The notes beneath the pieces were generated by a model, which saw only the letters and a program-made list of their open reading frames with translations, did not search any database and was not told where the DNA came from. Shown piece after piece: positions 6,592 to 10,574 of a DNA stretch of 10,574 bases. Origin of the DNA: Pavlovales sp. CCMP2436. Taxonomy: Eukaryota; Haptophyta; Pavlovophyceae; Pavlovales. The stretch spans positions 130,619 to 141,192 of the forward strand of contig MU631534.1 of the NCBI GenBank assembly GCA_026770615.1, written 5' to 3'. A program made the position numbers and the translations under genes. The stretch's first letter is position 1. Each line of letters opens with the position of its first letter.

Positions 6592-6899
6592 TGGCGTGTT
6601 AGGATTGGCGTGAGCAGGTCGAAGGCGTTCGCGGCGTTCAGGCCGTTCCGTGAGCTTTCTTTAATTTTTAAGAAGAATCCAATGGCTTGAAAATTTAATT
6701 GTATCTTTTTCTTTCTATTTAACGAATGGCTTAAATCTAATCGGAAATTGGGAAACGTTGGGGTCGAATGACGGGCAATGTATCAGCCATGAATTTGGAT
6801 TTCGCTAGTTCCGGGTGTGTAAATATCTAGAATTACGCCCGTCCCTGAGAGGTCTCCACCGGACCCAAGTGTTGAGAAACACTCGGATCAAGGGACCTT
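6592..6899. other. Upstream region of kinase gene
   Basis: This AT-richer stretch separates the kinase start from the right arm and should contain its minus-strand promoter. No clear TATA box or other defined element stands out. A CCAAT occurs on the plus strand at 6679-6683. A compact potential three-way junction is at 6841-6896. Confidence 0.4.
6841..6896. other. Potential three-way-junction fold
   Basis: GTCCCT (6841-6846) pairs with AGGGAC (6891-6896). They enclose GGTC/GACC with a seven-base loop (about 6851-6865) and AGTGTT/AACACT (6868-6873 and 6878-6883) capped by GAGA, a GNRA-type tetraloop on the plus strand. It sits just inside the right arm and has no clear partner in the left arm. 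It does not match a ribozyme or riboswitch core I know, and stems this short could arise by chance. Confidence 0.3.
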
Positions 6900-7121
6900 T
6901 GCATAGCACACGGATACCGTCGCCACCGCTAAGGCTGATCAGGCACACGAAAGTCGACGCCCCTGCCCCTTTCAAATAGGATATTTATCTTTTGTGAAAG
7001 GATGGGTTCGGCACGCTGTAGCCGACGAACCGCGCGGCGGGGACCTAGGGTCGCCGCACATTGCCGTGGACGGGACTGCATGGATATAGCCAGGAATCAA
7101 TTAGATTGATGATCCGCCTTC

Positions 7122-7778
7122 TCGAAGGCCCGATACGAGACCCTGATTTTTGGGCAAAAGCATGGTGTTGGCCAGTTTCGAGCCGCGCAGACGACGACGC
7201 GCAGGGACGCGGCAAGCTCGGAGTTTACGGCGCGGAAGAGAGACATCTTCGTGACGACCAAGGTGCTTTACTCCCGGGACTCTTGGGCGTACAAACGGGT
7301 TCGCTCGCACAGGCCCCATCGCCAGCGCGAGCGAACGGCGGACGAGTGCGAAATTCGATCGGATCGAACCTGGAACCGCCCGACCCACTCTAGGCGAGCG
7401 AGGACGGGAGCGACACCTCGGGCTGAGATGACTACACGCGGCGGAACTCGCTCGAGCCCGAGCAAGTTGCTCCCGAGCAGGTCCGCAGTGACGTGCGCAC
7501 CGTCCGCACAGGGCGAAGTGATGCGCGTCACCGGTCTAGACTGAGTCACTTTGGACTGGACCCGGTCTTCACACCTGGACTTACCACCCTTGGCCGAAGC
7601 GTCGACCGGCTTCTTCGGCGATGTCGAGACTACACACCACAGGTTCCCGCGCATGGCGCTCGCGCACACGCCGGGCGCAACTCGAGGGGCGCGGGACCAG
7701 TGGCAATATGAACTAAATGGCTGTGCACTACCACTGTCGACGGCTGATGGCCACGCCAGAGGTAGCCCGCCGCCTCCG
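7122..7778. other. Right-arm-specific segment, no recognised gene
   Basis: This GC-rich interval replaces only about 124 bp of the left arm, so about 0.5 kb was gained here or lost there. A minus-strand frame is open through most of it and beyond (to 7870), but it has no ATG start and no recognisable domain. No terminal inverted repeats were seen at the approximate junctions (near 7215 and 7778). A GGTTCGATCC sequence on the minus strand (7361-7370) matches a Pol III B box, but the surrounding bases do not fold as a tRNA. Confidence 0.45.
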
Positions 7779-7902
7779 CTAAGCGCGTGGGGGCCTCGGC
7801 GTGGGGTGTGAGGAAGCATAGGTAACTTCAGATGTGTCCGGCTCACCCCTGGGGCAGCCCCTAGGGGCACTTACTTACCGTCCTATTGGCCATTCCTGGC
7901 CA

Positions 7903-7923
7903 AAATCCTTTCAGAAAGGATTT
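7903..7923. repeat. Perfect 21-base palindrome, CCTTTC-A-GAAAGG core
   Basis: AAATCCTTTC (7903-7912) and GAAAGGATTT (7914-7923) pair perfectly around a single A. It lies at the junction of arm blocks two and three. The corresponding left-arm site (1244-1258) is decayed and is where the MITE inserted. Related palindromes are at 1057-1074, 2182-2209, 6976-7003 and 8083-8099. Confidence 0.85.
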
Positions 7924-8258
7924 CTCGATTTAATTAATTTCGGCATTTTATTAATTATGTTAAATTAGTTATTGCTTGTTCAGCTAAGGGTCGAGGCTTT
8001 TCATTTGCCTCTTGAGACCCTACATTTTAAGGCTCAGCTCAGGAGCACGAAATAGAGAGACAGGGCGACAATGCGGCCGCATACTTTGTGAAAGGATTGA
8101 ATACCCTTGAGCTCAGGAGTGGGACCGTCGACGGCTCTCTGACTGACGCACTGACCGGCCGCTGCTGCCTCTCGCTCGTCTCAAAATGCAGCTCGCCTGC
8201 GCACGTGCCGCACCTGTAGCACAAAATAAACAGACAAATAACTTCCGGTAGCCTGTAT

Positions 8259-8305
8259 CCCACTGTGTGATTCTTGTCCACGAGGGGCAAGAATCACACG
8301 GTGGG
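8259..8305. repeat. 18-bp hairpin beyond the repeat-protein stop
   Basis: CCCACTGTGTGATTCTTG (8259-8276) pairs with CAAGAATCACACGGTGGG (8288-8305) with one mismatch (8264/8300) and an 11-base loop. Read on the minus strand it begins about 20 bases after the stop of the 8325-8993 frame, so it could be a 3' RNA structure for that gene. It also lies close to the inner edge of the right-arm-specific segment and could be a transposon fold-back end. The sequence cannot decide between these. Confidence 0.85.
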
Positions 8306-8324
8306 GGCTCATTGTGGTCCCGGT

Positions 8325-8993
8325 CTACCCCACCCCCTCAGGGGTGTGGGCCTCGGGCTCAATATGTTGGGGTGTGTTTTCGAGGCATTGTTCCTCCCTC
8401 CTGCGCTTTTGGCGCGCCTCTGCTGGCTGCTGGGGTGTGCGGGTCTGTGGCCCTGCTTTTGGCCGCGTTGATGGGCGCAGAACACGGTGGTGTGGGATTT
8501 TGACGGCGGTCGTTCCGCTATTGCCTGTGGGTGGCTGCGTCGTGCAAGTCCGCTTTCGTTCCGCTGCCGATTGTTGTGTCTGGTCCAGCACCATAGGTGG
8601 TGTGTATGTTTGCTTGGCTTCCAGTGGGCGTTTGGCTGAGCGCAATATGCGCGGGTGAGACGCTGGCATGTGCACGTCTGCTGTGGTGTGTGCGGCCGCA
8701 GCTCGTGGTGTCGTTAGAGCGGTTGGGTTTGGCCTCTGTGGGGTGGCCGGCTTTCGCCTAGGCCTGCGGGTGGCTGGGGTCTGTCCCTGTGGTGTGGCGA
8801 CCTTGGTTCGGCTCTGTGTGCGTTTGCTTGGTGGGCTTGTTGTGGTATCGTGTAGCGAGGCGGGCATAGTCATTGTTGGTGGCTCGGGGGTCTGTGCCTG
8901 CTCCCACTTAGTAGATGGTGCGGCGGTCTGGCAGGCTTCCACTCGTCGTTTAAATGAGCGCAGTGTGCGTGTGTGCGTGAGTGGTGTGGCCAC
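8325..8993 (-). CDS. Hypothetical basic Pro/Thr-rich repeat protein, four degenerate repeats
   Basis: The minus-strand frame is open for about 222 codons to TAG at 8325-8327. Its sequence is basic, rich in P, T, A, K and R, and probably disordered. Similar segments recur: HTRTLRSFKRRVEACQT (residues 7-23), SKRTQSR..ATPQGQT (56-72, weakest), HPRILRSAKRPLEAKQT (113-129) and HHRVLRPSTRPKAGPQT (168-184). Spacing is about 49, 57 and 55 residues, and most repeats are preceded by a TT-A/P segment. Repeats one and three keep R-x-LRS-x-KR-x-x-EA-x-QT although several shared codons differ silently, which favours coding. Against this, the first in-frame ATG comes only at residue 41, so repeat one needs a spliced upstream exon or a non-ATG start. 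RRPRRKP (76-82) is weakly AT-hook-like. No family is recognised. Confidence 0.35.
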   Translation of the reverse strand: MATPLTHTRTLRSFKRRVEACQTAAPSTKWEQAQTPEPPTMTMPASLHDTTTSPPSKRTQSRTKVATPQGQTPATRRPRRKPATPQRPNPTALTTPRAAAAHTTADVHMPASHPRILRSAKRPLEAKQTYTPPMVLDQTQQSAAERKRTCTTQPPTGNSGTTAVKIPHHRVLRPSTRPKAGPQTRTPQQPAEARQKRRREEQCLENTPQHIEPEAHTPEGVG

Positions 8994-9261
8994 ATTTGTT
9001 CAAGGTTACGTCACACCTCTTTACGCCCCCCCTCCCCCCCCTCTAAGGATATACATGTGCTACATTCGGCTAGGCCGGTGTGTTCCTGTTGAGGAACCCC
9101 TGCTGTACTGCAGAGTCCGGTGCGTCCGCATGCTAGTGAGCGGCGCGAAGAGTCTAGACTGGGTTACATTCCTGGAGCGGAAGTTTTTAATAGAACGGAA
9201 CAGACAAGTGTAACCGCCTTTTCTGTGGAACTCTTTCTGGAAGGGTATGGTAAATTCCTCT

Positions 9262-9334
9262 AGTCCGGGGAAAGCCCGGACTGGGGACTCGGACTGGCGA
9301 TAATCGAATCCCGGATTCCGAGTGATCGGAATCC
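9262..9334. other. Two adjacent strong hairpins with a competing pairing
   Basis: AGTCCGGG (9262-9269) pairs with CCCGGACT (9275-9282) around GAAAG. GGATTCCGA (9313-9321) pairs with TCGGAATCC (9326-9334) around GTGA, a GNRA-type loop on the plus strand. ACTCGGA (9287-9293) can instead pair with TCCGAGT (9317-9323), which would break the second hairpin. The layout resembles a structured RNA or recombination site, but no known class is matched and no neighbouring gene explains it. Confidence 0.45.
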
Positions 9335-9425
9335 TTACCTTGACAGTTCCAGGACCTGAGCAACAAGGCCCTGGCGTTTCAGCCGGCAGGGATTTCGGGA
9401 TTGCATTCATATGTAGTATTCGTCA

Positions 9426-9551
9426 GTACTCCTCGGCGCAATAGGTACGTCTCATTTGGTACACACTACAGACGGAGGCCTTCCCGACGTCCCCACCGGC
9501 TAAAAAAATCGGGCCCAATCGCCAAGCCCCCGGAGCACATTTGGCTAGCTG
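9426..9551 (-). pseudogene. Right-arm copy of the outer-block peptide frame
   Basis: The minus strand is open through this block (frame from about 9695 to a stop at 9423) and encodes WRLGP, AGGD, GKAS and SVYQMR in the same order as the left-arm copy. Reading frame and length are conserved with no gap. There is no ATG that clearly belongs to it and no recognised domain. It is listed because the frame survives in both diverged copies; it may be a relic or coincidence. Confidence 0.2.
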
Positions 9552-9570
9552 ACAAGCGCCCACTCCGAAT

Positions 9571-9811
9571 GGGCGTGCGACTGTTAGGGCTCCTAAGGCC
9601 TTCTCTACTTTTCCCGGGCCCGTCATGTTTAAAATATTGCACGCCGCGAGATTACAGAGCTTCATAAGTTTTCGGGTATTGACTTTAAGGCCCATTCCAA
9701 AAAATCTGAATTCAGTTGTGTGCTACAAGTCTGAATTCCTGGCGTACAATTTGACGTTGGTGAGACCCCCCCTTCCAATCAGCTGTTGTATTCGCACGCG
9801 CGTCCGCGCCG
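9571..9811. other. Gap between inverted repeat and transposase gene
   Basis: This presumably contains the promoter and any left end of the transposase element. TCTGAATTC is directly repeated at 9705-9713 and 9730-9738. GTGAGACCCCCCCTTCC near 9760 could belong to an element end, but no partner is available inside the window. No TATA box is convincing. Confidence 0.4.
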
Positions 9812-10574
9812 ATGGTGATCTTGGGGACACGTGCTGGCTTCGGGCTCGGGCCCGGGCCGCGCTTCGGGCCGACTTGGAGCCAGCACGCGTTCGGGATCAA
9901 GAAGGCCCACGAGATGGACGCAGAGCGCCGCCGCTCGCACCTCGCAACCATCGTCGCCCTGAAGCTCGACGCTGCGCACAAGGCCAAGGCCGCGGCCGCG
10001 GCTGCTGCGGCAGCGGCGGCGGAGGCGGAGGCCAAGCCTCAGCGCGAGGAGTACGAGAGGTGGGACCGCAAGGCAGCCGTGAGGAAGATGAACAAGATGA
10101 CCCAGCGCAAGTTCCGCCTGCGCTACCGCGTGAGCCGGGCGACGTTCGACATGATCCTCGATGCAATCGAGGATGATTTCGAGCCGGCTTCGCGCGCCAA
10201 GGCGGGTGGCTGCATAGGTGGGTCAATCCCGGCCCAGCTGAAGCTCGGCGCGACCCTGCGGTACCTCGCTGGCTCCAACAACATCGACTGCTCCGACTCC
10301 CATGCCATGTGCGAGTGAGTGCAGCCGCACCGCGCGCCGCGCGACTACACGCCGCCCACGCTCACACGCTCTCAACTGCCCGCGTCGCGCGCGGGGCCTC
10401 GTTTTTCAAGCACCTCTACCCGGTGGTCGAGGCAATATTGAAGCACTTCGATCACGCCATGCACTTCCCGCAGACGGCAGAGGAACTCGCTGATGCAGAG
10501 CGGGTCATGTCTGATAGGGGGGGACACAACATGAGGGGCGCGATAGCTGCGCTCGACGGTGCGTGCCCACCGTC
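9812..10574 (+). CDS. PIF/Harbinger-type DDE transposase (HARBI1-like nuclease), 3' end outside window, frame interrupted
   Basis: The first part (ATG 9812 to TGA 10316-10318) has an alanine run (about residues 60-70). It then has the conserved helical segment before the catalytic domain: KFRLRYRVSRATFDMILDAI (100-119) and LKLGATLRYLAGSNNID (143-159). The second part is in another register from about 10402: FFKHLYPVVEAILKHF, later MRGAIAALDGACPP. LDG matches the first catalytic Asp (codon 10555-10557) of the DDE_Tnp_4 family, which cuts and joins DNA for PIF/Harbinger transposons or forms host-domesticated nucleases. The junction lacks the usual GVSxSTF, and a perfect GTGAGT donor lies at 10315. 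The only AGs before 10410 are too early, and the one at 10409-10410 gives the wrong frame, so splicing is unusual or the copy is damaged. The Myb-like partner protein of autonomous elements is not in the window. Confidence 0.85.
10315..10401 (+). other. Putative intron or disrupting segment in transposase
   Basis: The segment starts GTGAGTGCAG, an excellent donor. It separates two stretches that clearly belong to one conserved domain but differ in frame (exon phase 2 to a codon register starting at 10402). To keep frame the downstream exon must start at 10398, 10401 or 10404, and none is preceded by AG. The region is C/G-rich with little polypyrimidine character apart from TTTTT at 10402-10406. 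It may be a non-canonical intron or decayed sequence. Confidence 0.5.

Larger units (their letters stand above)
8131..9425. other. Right-arm-specific 1.3-kb segment
   Basis: The left arm has only 118 bp between the corresponding flanking blocks (903-1020), so about 1.2 kb is extra here. Weak similarity to the left arm may persist at about 8215-8245. The segment contains an 18-bp hairpin (8259-8305), a minus-strand repeat-protein frame (8325-8993), a short C-rich stretch near 9030 and two strong hairpins (9262-9334). No flanking target duplication could be fixed because the edges are blurred. The boundaries are approximate. Confidence 0.55.
6900..9570 (-). repeat. Right arm of large inverted repeat
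   Basis: This is the reverse-complement partner of 758-2353. From the outside inward the blocks are 9570-9426, 8130-7907, 7904-7779, 7121-6978 and weakly 6945-6900. The second and third blocks are contiguous here but are split by the MITE in the left arm. This arm has extra DNA of its own: about 8131-9425 (118 bp in the left arm) and about 7122-7778 (124 bp in the left arm). Near 7190 a weak match (GAAA-CGGCC followed by CATGCT on the minus strand) shows that part of the shorter left interval is retained, so the net extra is about 0.5 kb. Short palindromes containing CCTTTC..GAAAGG recur through both arms. Confidence 0.85.

Noticed and set aside
6841..6896. Self-cleaving ribozyme
   Set aside because: No hammerhead core (CTGATGA plus GAAA) is present on either strand here or elsewhere in the window, and no other ribozyme core I know fits.
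7361..7370. Minus-strand GGTTCGATCC, a consensus B box
   Set aside because: The flanking bases do not form a T stem and no A box or cloverleaf is found upstream.
7268..7870. Minus-strand open frame of about 200 codons
   Set aside because: It has no ATG start, no recognisable domain, and crosses the boundary between an arm block and arm-specific DNA. GC-rich sequence commonly leaves such frames open.
8668..9213. Plus-strand frame of about 181 codons opposite the repeat-protein frame
   Set aside because: Its composition (V/G/C/R runs) follows from the complementary P/T/A-rich repeat strand, and it shows no family resemblance.
9060..9410. Minus-strand frame of about 116 codons next to the hairpin pair
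   Set aside because: It has no domain and spans the two strong hairpins. Nothing supports translation.
1..10574. CRISPR array, rRNA gene or bacterial operon
   Set aside because: No regularly spaced short repeats, no rRNA core sequences, and no tightly packed co-directional genes were found.

Overview
This window looks like nuclear DNA from a GC-rich single-celled eukaryote, most likely a microalga or similar protist. The evidence is one long G/C-ending protein kinase gene, a PIF/Harbinger-type transposase with a candidate intron, very low gene density, and several nested eukaryotic-style repeats. There are no operons or Shine-Dalgarno signals. I cannot name the species from sequence alone. 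The window opens with 45 consecutive G, which may be a contig-end artefact.

The main structure is a large, old inverted repeat. A left arm (about 758-2353) is matched in reverse complement by a right arm (about 6900-9570). Five blocks correspond in order: 758-902 with 9426-9570, 1021-1257 with 7907-8130, 1811-1936 with 7779-7904, 2061-2205 with 6978-7121, and roughly 2308-2353 with 6900-6945. Three block pairs have equal length to within one base. The arms differ by later insertions. The left arm carries a 549-bp TA-flanked MITE (1260-1808), and the uninterrupted target is preserved in the right arm. The right arm carries about 0.5 kb and 1.2 kb of extra DNA. The second extra piece contains a minus-strand reading frame of about four degenerate repeats of roughly 54 residues, with an 18-bp hairpin just past its stop.

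Between the arms, 2354-6899 holds a GC-rich block with short tandem repeats (about 2580-3350). Next is a nested fold-back element (3432-4855) that encloses a smaller one (4270-4689), which in turn encloses an almost perfect 39-bp-arm palindrome (4522-4602). Then come a small unrecognised frame (5137-5307) and, on the minus strand, the one confident cellular gene: a 421-residue TKL-like protein kinase (5326-6591) with the lysine and HxD catalytic elements but no recognisable DFG motif.

To the right of the large element (from about 9571), a plus-strand PIF/Harbinger transposase starts at 9812 and runs off the window end just after its first catalytic aspartate. Its frame is interrupted at 10316-10401 by an intron without a normal acceptor, or by damage. 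The window is best read as a repeat-rich accessory region: an ancient inverted-repeat element or inverted duplication enclosing a kinase gene, later hit by smaller transposons, with a DDE transposase gene alongside.
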